Assembly: GCA_044442865.1 (NCBI GenBank)
Contig: JBISJU010000001.1
Span: 124,001 to 188,000, forward strand
Length of the DNA: 64,000 bases
Source: Makana argininalis_C
GTDB taxonomy: Bacteria; Pseudomonadota; Gammaproteobacteria; Enterobacterales; Enterobacteriaceae
Direction: 5' to 3'
Position numbers and translations under genes: made by a program. Position 1 is the first letter of the stretch, and each line of letters opens with the position of its first letter. Under the pieces are notes generated by a model that worked only from the letters and a program-made list of their open reading frames with translations, did no database searches and was not told where the DNA came from. Shown here piece by piece: positions 1 through 7,848 of the stretch.

Positions 1-524
1 TCATAAACCATTTTTATACAATCATTTATTTCATTTTGTAATTGATTTAATGTACAAAAAATATGAGCATCATCTTGTGTAAATCCTCTTACTCTCATTA
101 AACCATATAAAGAACCAGATGGTTCATTTCTATGACAATAACCGAATTCTGCAATTTTAATTGGAAAATCTTTATATGAATTTAATTTATTATTAAATAT
201 TTGTATATGACCTAAACAATTCATAGGTTTAATACAATAATCGCGATTTTCTGATGAAGTTGTAAAAATATATTTAGAATAATTATCCCAGTGACCTGTT
301 TTTTCCCACAATTTTTTATCTATAATTAATGGACTTTTAACTTCTTGATATTTATATTTTTTTAATTTCATTCTAATAAATGATTCTATTTCATGAAAAA
401 TTGTTAACCCAGAATTATGCCAAAAAACCATTCCTGGAGATTCCTCGTCAATATGATATAATCCTAATTTTTTTCCTATTTTTCTATGATCTCTTTCAAT
501 AGTTTCTTTTAATTTTTTTATCAT
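1..524 (-). CDS. thrS: Threonyl-tRNA synthetase, 3' end outside the window, N-terminal TGS and editing domains absent
   Basis: Class II ThrRS that charges tRNA-Thr in the cytoplasm. The translation opens at ATG 524-522 with MIKKLKETIERDHRKIGKKL, which aligns with the linker helix just before the E. coli catalytic core (about residue 235 of 642). The core motifs follow: GMVFWHN, WEKTGHWDNY, TTSSENR, the Zn-ligand segment IKPMNCLGH, HRNEPSGSL and RVRGFTQDDAHIFC. An AGGA Shine-Dalgarno sits seven bases before the ATG, and the 230 bases further upstream are non-coding A/T. I therefore read this as the true start, with the TGS and N2 editing domains lost. MNCLGH replaces the usual MNCPGH. The gene runs off the left edge, so the anticodon-binding domain is not visible. 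The identity is certain; the truncation is strongly supported but rests on this one start. Confidence 0.93.
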   Translation of the reverse strand, partial: MIKKLKETIERDHRKIGKKLGLYHIDEESPGMVFWHNSGLTIFHEIESFIRMKLKKYKYQEVKSPLIIDKKLWEKTGHWDNYSKYIFTTSSENRDYCIKPMNCLGHIQIFNNKLNSYKDFPIKIAEFGYCHRNEPSGSLYGLMRVRGFTQDDAHIFCTLNQLQNEINDCIKMVY

Positions 525-838
525 TTTATCCTGAAATATAATATTTTTTTAAAAAATATTAAATAAATATTTATTAAATTCTAATTTTTTAAAAATTAAA
601 TACTTAAATACAATTTTAATGTAAAACTATTTAAATAAATTAATTTTAATTAATCATAAAATGTTAATTTAATTTTATTAAAAATTTTAAATTAAAATAT
701 TTTTATATCCAATACAAATAAAAATAAAAAATCTTTAATTTTTAAATTATAAATTAAACCCCATTATTTTAATAATTTAATGGGGTACTTATTTTATATT
801 AATTTTTAAATTAAATAAAATTATTTAATATTAAAATA
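525..838. other. Gene-free spacer between thrS and cspC
   Basis: This stretch is nearly pure A/T. No reading frame in it resembles the missing ThrRS N-terminal domains, and it is too short to hold them. The only structure I see is the hairpin at 758-786 behind cspC. A thrS promoter must lie here or upstream, but no convincing -35/-10 pair stands out. Confidence 0.6.
758..786 (-). terminator. Hairpin terminator behind cspC
   Basis: A 9-bp perfect stem (ACCCCATTA with TAATGGGGT) has an 11-nt A/T loop. The run of G/C pairs is exceptional in this spacer. Read in the cspC direction, an A/T-rich stretch with short T runs follows. It fits a rho-independent terminator separating cspC from thrS. Confidence 0.6.
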
Positions 839-1048
839 TTATATAGTTGTTACATTTATAGCTGAAGGACCTTTTTGACCATCTTGAATTTCAAATTCTA
901 CATTTTGTCCTTCTGTTAAAGTTTTAAATCCACTGCCTTGAATAGCAGAAAAATGAACAAAAACATCTTTACTACCATCTGTTGGGGTAATAAAACCAAA
1001 ACCTTTAGATTCATTAAACCATTTCACTTGACCTTTTATCTTTGACAT
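839..1048 (-). CDS. cspC: Cold-shock-like RNA chaperone, CspC type
   Basis: A 69-residue single cold-shock domain that binds single-stranded nucleic acid, melts RNA structure and acts as a transcription antiterminator. The RNP1 motif KGFGFITP (about 15-22) and RNP2 motif VFVHFSAIQ (about 29-37) are intact. The protein is full length for the family. IKGQVKWF and IQDGQKGP match E. coli CspC better than CspE. It is one of the most conserved proteins in the window and its base composition is less AT-rich than its neighbours. An AGGAAAT Shine-Dalgarno precedes the ATG. Downstream is the hairpin at 758-786. Upstream is an unusual, less AT-rich leader (1100-1235). Family is certain; the paralogue choice is likely. 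Confidence 0.93.
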   Translation of the reverse strand: MSKIKGQVKWFNESKGFGFITPTDGSKDVFVHFSAIQGSGFKTLTEGQNVEFEIQDGQKGPSAINVTTI

Positions 1049-1403
1049 ATTTATTTCCTTTATAAATTTTATTTAAATTTAAACATTAAATTAATATATT
1101 AATTATAATGTTTTATGAACTAAGATAAGAATCTGTAGAGAAGTGGTTATAAGAAATTTTTATTTTTTTCTAAAAGTTTCTTTGATAAATTAATACTCAT
1201 ATACAAAGTCGTACCTCATTTAAATTTAAATTTTTATTACATACTTTTATAAAAATATCAAGTATTTTTTTTAAAATAGATACTATAAATAAATATTAAA
1301 AAATAAAAATTGAATAATTATTATTTACTAATATAATATTTATTATTAAATACATTGTATAATGTTTTATAATATATTTTAATTTACAATTAAAGAGTAA
1401 CTT
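1049..1403. other. Divergent cspC/pfkA spacer with a less AT-rich island (about 1100-1235)
   Basis: No gene is recognised here. Positions about 1100-1235 stand out for G and C bases in an otherwise A/T spacer. On the minus strand this block would form a long 5' leader for cspC. That fits cold-shock mRNAs, which often carry structured leaders, but I do not find the E. coli cold box. It contains two tiny minus-strand frames of 9 and 17 codons that look like nothing known. It could be a regulatory leader, a small RNA or a decaying gene. Confidence 0.4.
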
Positions 1404-2366
1404 ATGATTAAAAAAATAGGTATTCTTACAAGTGGTGGTGATTCTCCTGGAATGAATGCAGCTATTAGAAGTATAGTTTATTATGGAATTACAAAAGGAT
1501 TTAAAATGTATGGAATATATGATGGTTATTTAGGTTTATTTAATTCAAAAATATTAAGACTTTATAAAAGTTCTGTTGCAGATATTATTAATATAGGTGG
1601 TACCTTTTTGGGGTCAGCAAGATTTAAAGAATTTAAAAGTAAAAATAATCGTTTAATTGCTATAAATAATTTAATAAATTTAGGTATAGATTATTTAATA
1701 GTTATAGGAGGCAATGGATCTTATGTTGGTGCAAAAAAAATAAATGAAATGGGTTTTTCATGTATATGTTTACCTGGAACCATTGATAATGATATTTCTG
1801 GTACTGATTATACAATAGGATATTTTACAGCATTAGAAAATATTATTAGTTCTATTGATAAATTACGTGATACATCTAAATCTCATAATAGAATATCAAT
1901 TGTAGAAGTTATGGGTAGATATTGTAGTGATTTAACAATGTCAGCTGCTATTGCTTCTGGTTGTGAATTTATAATATTTAATAAATTAAATTTTAAACCA
2001 AAAGAAATAGTTATGAAAATTAAAAATTATGTAAATAAAATAAAAAAACATGCAATATTAATAATTACTGAACATATTTGTAATGTTTATGAATTAGAAA
2101 AATATATAGAAAAAAATACAGGAATAGAAACCAGAGCAACTGTTATTGGTCATATACAAAGAGGGGGTAATCCTGTAGCTTACGATAGAATTTTAGCTTC
2201 AAAAATGGGTATTTATTCTATTAAACTTATTTTAAATGGTTATAAAAATTGTTGTATAGGTATTAAAAATGATAAAATAATACATTGTAATATATCAGAT
2301 GCAATAAAAAATATTAAAAAATCATTTAATCATGAAATGTTAAAAATAATAAATAAACTTACATAA
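1404..2366 (+). CDS. pfkA: ATP-dependent 6-phosphofructokinase, with GGNGS in place of GGDGS
   Basis: Converts fructose 6-phosphate to fructose 1,6-bisphosphate, the committed step of glycolysis. Its 320 residues match the E. coli length. Visible motifs are the ATP loop TSGGDSPGMN (9-18), GGTFLGSARF (65-74), the catalytic-base segment PGTIDND (124-130) and ETRATVIGHIQRGG near 245. At 102-106 the expected GGDGS reads GGNGS: codon AAT gives Asn104 where the family has an Asp that contacts Mg-ATP. MGRYCSDL also carries Ser for Gly. All else looks functional, so the gene is probably still expressed, perhaps with altered kinetics. The start ATG follows a weak GAGTAA ribosome site. The stop codon lies inside a long inverted repeat shared with metG. 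Confidence 0.96.
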   Translation: MIKKIGILTSGGDSPGMNAAIRSIVYYGITKGFKMYGIYDGYLGLFNSKILRLYKSSVADIINIGGTFLGSARFKEFKSKNNRLIAINNLINLGIDYLIVIGGNGSYVGAKKINEMGFSCICLPGTIDNDISGTDYTIGYFTALENIISSIDKLRDTSKSHNRISIVEVMGRYCSDLTMSAAIASGCEFIIFNKLNFKPKEIVMKIKNYVNKIKKHAILIITEHICNVYELEKYIEKNTGIETRATVIGHIQRGGNPVAYDRILASKMGIYSIKLILNGYKNCCIGIKNDKIIHCNISDAIKNIKKSFNHEMLKIINKLT

Positions 2367-2425
2367 TAAAAAAAAAAAATTCAAAATTTTATTTTGAATT
2401 TTTTTTTTTTTTATTATGTAAGTTT
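2355..2425. terminator. Long inverted repeat between convergent pfkA and metG, overlapping the pfkA stop codon
   Basis: The arm AAACTTACATAAT plus 12 A plus TTCAAAA (2355-2386) is mirrored by TTTTGAA plus 14 T plus ATTATGTAAGTTT (2392-2425), leaving a 5-nt loop. That is about 32 pairs per arm, with only an A12/T14 imbalance. The repeat starts inside the last pfkA codons. Lying between two convergent genes, it most simply acts as a two-way terminator. Confidence 0.6.
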
Positions 2426-2449
2426 AACTTTTTTTTTTATTTAAATTTT

Positions 2450-4126
2450 TTATATTTTACCTATAAAAAGTTTTTTTAATATATTGATTTTTTTTATACT
2501 AATTTTATAAATTAAATGTTTTGAAAATGATTTTATTTTTAATTTATCTAATAACCAATATTGTTGTAAAAACAATTTTGAATTTGACCAATAATTTTTA
2601 TTTAAAGGTAAAACATTTTTAATATCTAAAGAAATTTGAGGAGCTATAGGATATAAAGTACAACTGTATACAAAAATTAACCACAAACAATTTTTTAAAA
2701 TATTATTATATTTAACTAAATTAATATTTTTTTTTAACCATGGTTTTTTTTTAGTAAAATACTCATTACCTAATTTCCACATTTTAATAATAATAGAACC
2801 TGATTTTCTATATTCTAATTTATGCATAAAATAATCATATTTATAAATATATTTAATTATAGAATTTATTAATTTATTATCTGGCATATAACCGTAATTA
2901 AGAATACCATTATAATTTTTAATTATTATAGATGTTAATCTATTAACAAAGTTTCCAAGATGATTTGATAAATTGTTTATTATATTATACATTAAATCAA
3001 AAGAAAAATTAGAATCACTAGATTCTGGAATCATACAGAAAAGAGTGTATCTCCAATAATCTGAAGGAAAAAAAAGAAGAGCTTTATCTGTAAATATACC
3101 ACGATTTAGACTAGTAGAAAATTTTTTACCTTCATATGTTAACCAATTTAATCCTTTTATAATAGTTGGCAAAGTCCATTTTTTTTTTGTAGCCATCATT
3201 ATAGATGGTAAAAATATTGTATGAAAAAAAATATTATCTTTTGCCATAAATTGTATTAAATCTACTTTTTTTTTATTTTGCCACCATGTTTTCCATAAAT
3301 TTTGTTTTTTATATTTAAATGCCCATTCTTTTGTTAAACTAATATATCCTAACACAGCATCAAACCATACATAAAATACTTTATTTTCAAATCCAAATTT
3401 TGGTACTTTTATACCCCATACTAAATCTCTTGTTATACATTTAGGTTTAATTTTTTCTTTTGTCCATTTTTTAGAAATACTTTTAACTATTAATGACCAA
3501 TTAGAATTTTTATTAATCCAATGTTTTAATTGTTTTTCTATATTTGTAAAATTAAAAAATAAATGTTTACTATTTAATATATTTAAATTACTATAAGGAT
3601 GTATAATAGATCTAGGTTTTATTAATTCATTAATATTAATAATATAACCGCAATTATCACATTGATCACCACGAGCATTAGGAAAATTACAAGATGGACA
3701 TATTCCTTCTATATAACGATCAGGCAGGAAAATTTTATCTTCAACAGAATAAATTTGTTTAATATATTTAGCAAATATAAATCCATTATTATCTAAAATA
3801 TTAAAAATATTTTTTACAAATTTATGATTAAATGAAGACGAGGTTCTTCCAAAAAAATCGAAACTTATATCAAATTTTTTGTATATTTTTTTTTGTAAAG
3901 TATAATTTTTATTACAATATTTATTTATTTCAATTTTTTTTTTCATTGCACCTATTTCAGCTGGAGTTCCATGTTCATCTGTTCCACAAATAAATAATAC
4001 GTTATATTTTTGTTGACGAAAATATCTTGCACATATATCGGCAGGTAAAATTGATCCTACTAGATTGCCTATATGTTTAACTCCATTAATGTATGGAAGA
4101 GAACTTGTAATTAATTTTTTTTTCAT
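2450..4126 (-). CDS. metG: Methionyl-tRNA synthetase of a non-E. coli subclass
   Basis: Class Ia MetRS that charges initiator and elongator tRNA-Met. HIGH appears as HIGN (about 18-21), a four-Cys zinc knuckle as CPSCNFPNARGDQCDNC (about 143-159), and the KMSKS position as GKKFSTS (about 350). The 558 residues end after the anticodon domain, without the C-terminal tRNA-binding domain of E. coli MetG (677 aa). Diagnostic stretches differ from E. coli: FICGTDEHGTPAE instead of FICADDAHGTP, and ITRDLVWGIKVP, WFDAVLGY, PESSDSNFSF. These recall a MetRS subclass that I associate with Alphaproteobacteria. The function is certain; a foreign origin is inference. It is convergent with pfkA and divergent from argS. 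Confidence 0.93.
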   Translation of the reverse strand: MKKKLITSSLPYINGVKHIGNLVGSILPADICARYFRQQKYNVLFICGTDEHGTPAEIGAMKKKIEINKYCNKNYTLQKKIYKKFDISFDFFGRTSSSFNHKFVKNIFNILDNNGFIFAKYIKQIYSVEDKIFLPDRYIEGICPSCNFPNARGDQCDNCGYIININELIKPRSIIHPYSNLNILNSKHLFFNFTNIEKQLKHWINKNSNWSLIVKSISKKWTKEKIKPKCITRDLVWGIKVPKFGFENKVFYVWFDAVLGYISLTKEWAFKYKKQNLWKTWWQNKKKVDLIQFMAKDNIFFHTIFLPSIMMATKKKWTLPTIIKGLNWLTYEGKKFSTSLNRGIFTDKALLFFPSDYWRYTLFCMIPESSDSNFSFDLMYNIINNLSNHLGNFVNRLTSIIIKNYNGILNYGYMPDNKLINSIIKYIYKYDYFMHKLEYRKSGSIIIKMWKLGNEYFTKKKPWLKKNINLVKYNNILKNCLWLIFVYSCTLYPIAPQISLDIKNVLPLNKNYWSNSKLFLQQYWLLDKLKIKSFSKHLIYKISIKKINILKKLFIGKI

Positions 4127-4289
4127 ATTTTTATTTAAATTAAAACTATTTTAAAAAATATTAAATTTATTAAATTTTTAAATTTATTTATTAATATTTT
4201 TATTATTAATAATATATACTAAATTATAAGTTTTATTTAAACAAGTAAATTAATTTATAAAAATTAAATTTAAAAATTAAGGAAAAATA

Positions 4290-6017
4290 TTGAATATTAA
4301 TAAGTTAATTTCTAAAAAAATTAAAAATGTTTTGTTATTTTTGGGATTAAAAAATAATTATTCAATAAATATAAATAAAACAAATATAGAAAAATTTGGA
4401 AATTATCAATCAAGTTTTATTATGTTTATTTCTAAAAAATTTGGTATGGATTCTATAATGTTAGCAAAAAAAATAATTAATTTTATAAAATTAACAGGTG
4501 TAGTTAATAAGATTGATATTATATATCCAGGTTTTATTAATTTTTTTATAAATATAAAATTTATAGAAAATTTAATTTTAAATTATATTATATCTAATAG
4601 AATTGGGATAAACAAATTAAAACCTAAAAATATAGTTATAGATTATTCTTCTCCAAATATAGCTAAAGAAATGCATGTAGGACATTTAAGATCTACAATT
4701 ATAGGTGATTCGTATTATAGAATTGTTTCTTTTTTAGGTTTAAATGTTATAAAAGCTAATCATATAGGTGATTGGGGTACACAATTTGGAATGTTAATTG
4801 CATATATAGTTAAAAAAAAAATCCAAACATATAAAATTAAAATTTCTTATTTAGAAAAAATTTATCGTTTAGCTAAAATTAATTATAATAAAGATCCATT
4901 TTTTTATAAATTATCAAAAAAATATTTAGTTAAATTACAAAATAAAGATAAATTTTGTATAAATTTATGGAAAAAAATACTTTTTTATAGTATTAGAAAA
5001 AATCAAAAAATTTATAATAAACTTAATGTTACATTAAATTCTAATGATATAATGGGGGAAAGTTTTTATAGTAATTTACTACCTTATATTATTAAAGATT
5101 TGATTAAAAAAAAAATAGCTATAAATAACAATGGTAATATTATAATTTTTCTTGATGAATTCAAAAATAAAAATGGTAATAAAATGGGTGTTATTGTTAA
5201 AAAATATGATGGATCTTATTTATACAGTGCTATTGATATAGCTTGTGCCAAATACAGATATGAAATTTTAAAAGCAGATAAAATAATATATTTTGTTGAT
5301 TCTCGTCAAAATCAATATTTACTACAAATTTTTAAAATATTAAGAAAATCTGGATATGTACCTAAAAATGTTGATATGAGACATTATATGTTTGGAATGA
5401 TGTTAAATAAACATGGAAAACCATTTAAAACCAGAGATGGTGCTAATACAAAATTGATTACACTTTTAAATAAATCTATATTAAATGCAAAAAATTTAAT
5501 TAAAAATAAAAATCCTAATTTAAAAAAAAAAACACTTGAAAAACTCTCTAAATTAGTTGGTATAGGATCAATAAAATATAATGATTTATCTAGAAACCGT
5601 ATTAATAATTATATCTTTAATTGGAAAAATATGTTAAATTTTAATGGAAATACGTATATATATATTCAGTACGCATATGCTAGAATTTCTTCAATAATAA
5701 ATTTAAATTTTAAAAATAAAAAAATTTTAATGTGTAAGATTAAAATAAAAAAACAATATGAAATAAAACTTTCAAACAAATTAATTCAATTAGAAGAAAT
5801 AATAATTTCAGTTTATAAAAATGGAATGCCAAATATTTTATGTTCATATCTATATGATCTTTCTGTTTTTTTTTCTGCATTTTATGAAAAATATTCTATT
5901 ATTAATTCTAAAAATTTAATTATTATTAATAGTAGAATAAATTTAATTCTTTTAACAAGAAAAACTTTAAAATTGGGATTAAATTTATTAGGAATTAAAA
6001 CATCAAATATAATGTAA
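4290..6017 (+). CDS. argS: Arginyl-tRNA synthetase, TTG start
   Basis: Class Ia enzyme that charges tRNA-Arg, one of which lies at 48922-48995. Its 575 residues compare with 577 in E. coli. The N-terminal Add1 domain (1-110) recognises the tRNA D-loop. The HIGH box follows in SSPNIAKEMHVGHLRSTIIGD (central part about 118-137). After it come NHIGDWGTQFGML and FKTRDG; the family lacks a canonical KMSKS. The C-terminal anticodon-binding helical domain ends with TRKTLKLGLNLLGI. The start is TTG at 4290, with AAGGA at 4279-4283 and no ATG nearby. MNINKLISKKIKN lines up with the E. coli start. The 163-bp spacer to metG must hold two divergent promoters. Confidence 0.97.
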   Translation: MNINKLISKKIKNVLLFLGLKNNYSININKTNIEKFGNYQSSFIMFISKKFGMDSIMLAKKIINFIKLTGVVNKIDIIYPGFINFFINIKFIENLILNYIISNRIGINKLKPKNIVIDYSSPNIAKEMHVGHLRSTIIGDSYYRIVSFLGLNVIKANHIGDWGTQFGMLIAYIVKKKIQTYKIKISYLEKIYRLAKINYNKDPFFYKLSKKYLVKLQNKDKFCINLWKKILFYSIRKNQKIYNKLNVTLNSNDIMGESFYSNLLPYIIKDLIKKKIAINNNGNIIIFLDEFKNKNGNKMGVIVKKYDGSYLYSAIDIACAKYRYEILKADKIIYFVDSRQNQYLLQIFKILRKSGYVPKNVDMRHYMFGMMLNKHGKPFKTRDGANTKLITLLNKSILNAKNLIKNKNPNLKKKTLEKLSKLVGIGSIKYNDLSRNRINNYIFNWKNMLNFNGNTYIYIQYAYARISSIINLNFKNKKILMCKIKIKKQYEIKLSNKLIQLEEIIISVYKNGMPNILCSYLYDLSVFFSAFYEKYSIINSKNLIIINSRINLILLTRKTLKLGLNLLGIKTSNIM

Positions 6018-6258
6018 ATTATTATTAATAATTATTTAATAAATTTTTTAAAATATATGTAGTTTGTTAAAAATTTAATATTAAAAATTTAATTAATAAA
6101 ATAAAATTTTTAAAAATTTTTAAATATAAAATAACAAATTGTATTAATATTTATTTATTAATATTAATTTAAATATATTTGATAGATTAATATAATATCT
6201 TTATTAAAATATATATTTTGTATTACAAAATATATAAATTAAATACAAAGGAAAAAAT

Positions 6259-7737
6259 ATGTCATTTAAAAATATCATAAAAGCTTGTGATTTAGTTATT
6301 TTTGGTACTAAAGGTGACTTATCTTTTCGTAAATTATTTCCATCATTATATAGATTAGAAAAATTAAATTTAATTCATGAAGAAACAAAAATAATAGGAG
6401 TTAGTCGTATAAATTGGGATATTAAATATTACATAAAATCAGTTAAAAAATCATTAAAAAATTTTATAAAAGAACCTATAGATGAAAAATTATGGAAAAA
6501 ATTTAGCAAAAGATTAAAATTTTGTAAACTAGATATTAATAAAACTAAATATTTTAAATTATTACATAATAAATTAAATCAAAATAAAAGAAAAACAATA
6601 AATTATTTTGCTATGCCTCCAAAAACTTTTGGATCTATTTGTAAAGGATTAGGTAAAGCAAAATTAAATAATAAAAAAAGCTATGTAGTTATAGAAAAAC
6701 CAATAGGTACTAATTTATCTTCATCTAAAATTATAAATAATCAAGTTTTAAAATATTTCAATGATAAACAAATATATAGAATAGATCATTATTTATGTAA
6801 AAAGGTTATAATAAATTTATTAGCTTTTAGGTTTTCTAATTCTATATTTATTTCTAATTGGAATAATCGTTATATAGATCATGTTCAAATTACAATTTCA
6901 GAAGAAATTGGCATAGAGAATCGTTGGAATTATTTTGATCAAGTTGGTCAACTAAGAGATATGGTTCAAAGTCATATGTTACAAATATTAACTATAATAA
7001 CAATGTCACCGCCGACAAATTTAACTAATGATCTAATTAGAAATGAAAAAATAAAAATTTTACGTTCACTTAGACCGATTAATTATAGTAATTTTAAAGA
7101 TACAATTGTTAGAGGACAATATACTTCTGGTTTTATAAAAGGTAAAAAAGTACCTGGTTATATTAAAGAAACAAATGCAAATAAAAATAGTTTAACAGAA
7201 ACCTTTGTATCTATACGTGTAAATATAGATAATTTAATTTGGTCAGGTGTACCCTTTTACTTAAGAACAGGTAAAAGATTAAAAACTAAATATTCTGAAA
7301 TTGTAATTTATTTTAAAAAACCTTCAATTTCTTTATTTAAAAAACATTTTAAAAAATTAAATAGTAATAATAAATTAACTATACGTATTCAACCTAATGA
7401 AGGAATAAATATTCAAATATTAAATAATACAACAGGATTAGAGAATATATATAATTTATATTATAATGAATTAAATTTAAAGTTAAATACAAAAAAGAAT
7501 ACATCGTATATAGAAAATGATTATGATCGTATATTTTTATATCTTATGAGAGGAATGCAAAATTTTTTTATAAGTCAAGAAGAAATAGAAGAATCATGGA
7601 AATGGATAGATTCAATAATAGAAGCTTGGAATATGGAAAATGATAAACCAAAACCTTATAAAGCTGGAACATGGGGACCCATTTCATCTTTTAATATGAT
7701 TAAAAAAGATAATAGAATTTGGAATAAATATAAATAA
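6259..7737 (+). CDS. zwf: Glucose-6-phosphate 1-dehydrogenase
   Basis: Oxidises glucose 6-phosphate to 6-phosphogluconolactone and makes NADPH, the entry of the oxidative pentose-phosphate path. Its 492 residues match E. coli Zwf (491). The N-terminal Rossmann motif is FGTKGDLSFRKL (about 15-26). EKP of the cofactor and substrate site is in VVIEKPIGTNL. The active-site signature reads RIDHYLCKK, where the family has RIDHYLGKE: the catalytic His and Lys remain, but Gly became Cys and Glu became Lys. GVPFYLRTGKRL and KPYKAGTWGP are typical of the C-terminal domain. An AAAGGA ribosome site precedes the ATG. No pgl or gnd is next to it, so pathway completeness cannot be judged here. Confidence 0.96.
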   Translation: MSFKNIIKACDLVIFGTKGDLSFRKLFPSLYRLEKLNLIHEETKIIGVSRINWDIKYYIKSVKKSLKNFIKEPIDEKLWKKFSKRLKFCKLDINKTKYFKLLHNKLNQNKRKTINYFAMPPKTFGSICKGLGKAKLNNKKSYVVIEKPIGTNLSSSKIINNQVLKYFNDKQIYRIDHYLCKKVIINLLAFRFSNSIFISNWNNRYIDHVQITISEEIGIENRWNYFDQVGQLRDMVQSHMLQILTIITMSPPTNLTNDLIRNEKIKILRSLRPINYSNFKDTIVRGQYTSGFIKGKKVPGYIKETNANKNSLTETFVSIRVNIDNLIWSGVPFYLRTGKRLKTKYSEIVIYFKKPSISLFKKHFKKLNSNNKLTIRIQPNEGINIQILNNTTGLENIYNLYYNELNLKLNTKKNTSYIENDYDRIFLYLMRGMQNFFISQEEIEESWKWIDSIIEAWNMENDKPKPYKAGTWGPISSFNMIKKDNRIWNKYK

Positions 7738-7848
7738 TATATAAAAGATTTAGAAAATTAAATTTAACGTAAAATAAAAATAAAAAATATTAATTATTAA
7801 TTAAAATAACTTATGTTGTACAAATAATTTATTTAAGAGTATATTTAT

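Noticed and set aside
1110..1150. tRNA-like string (GTAGAGAAGTGGTTATAAG) in the cspC/pfkA spacer
   Set aside because: No acceptor stem, T arm or anticodon arm can be formed around it.
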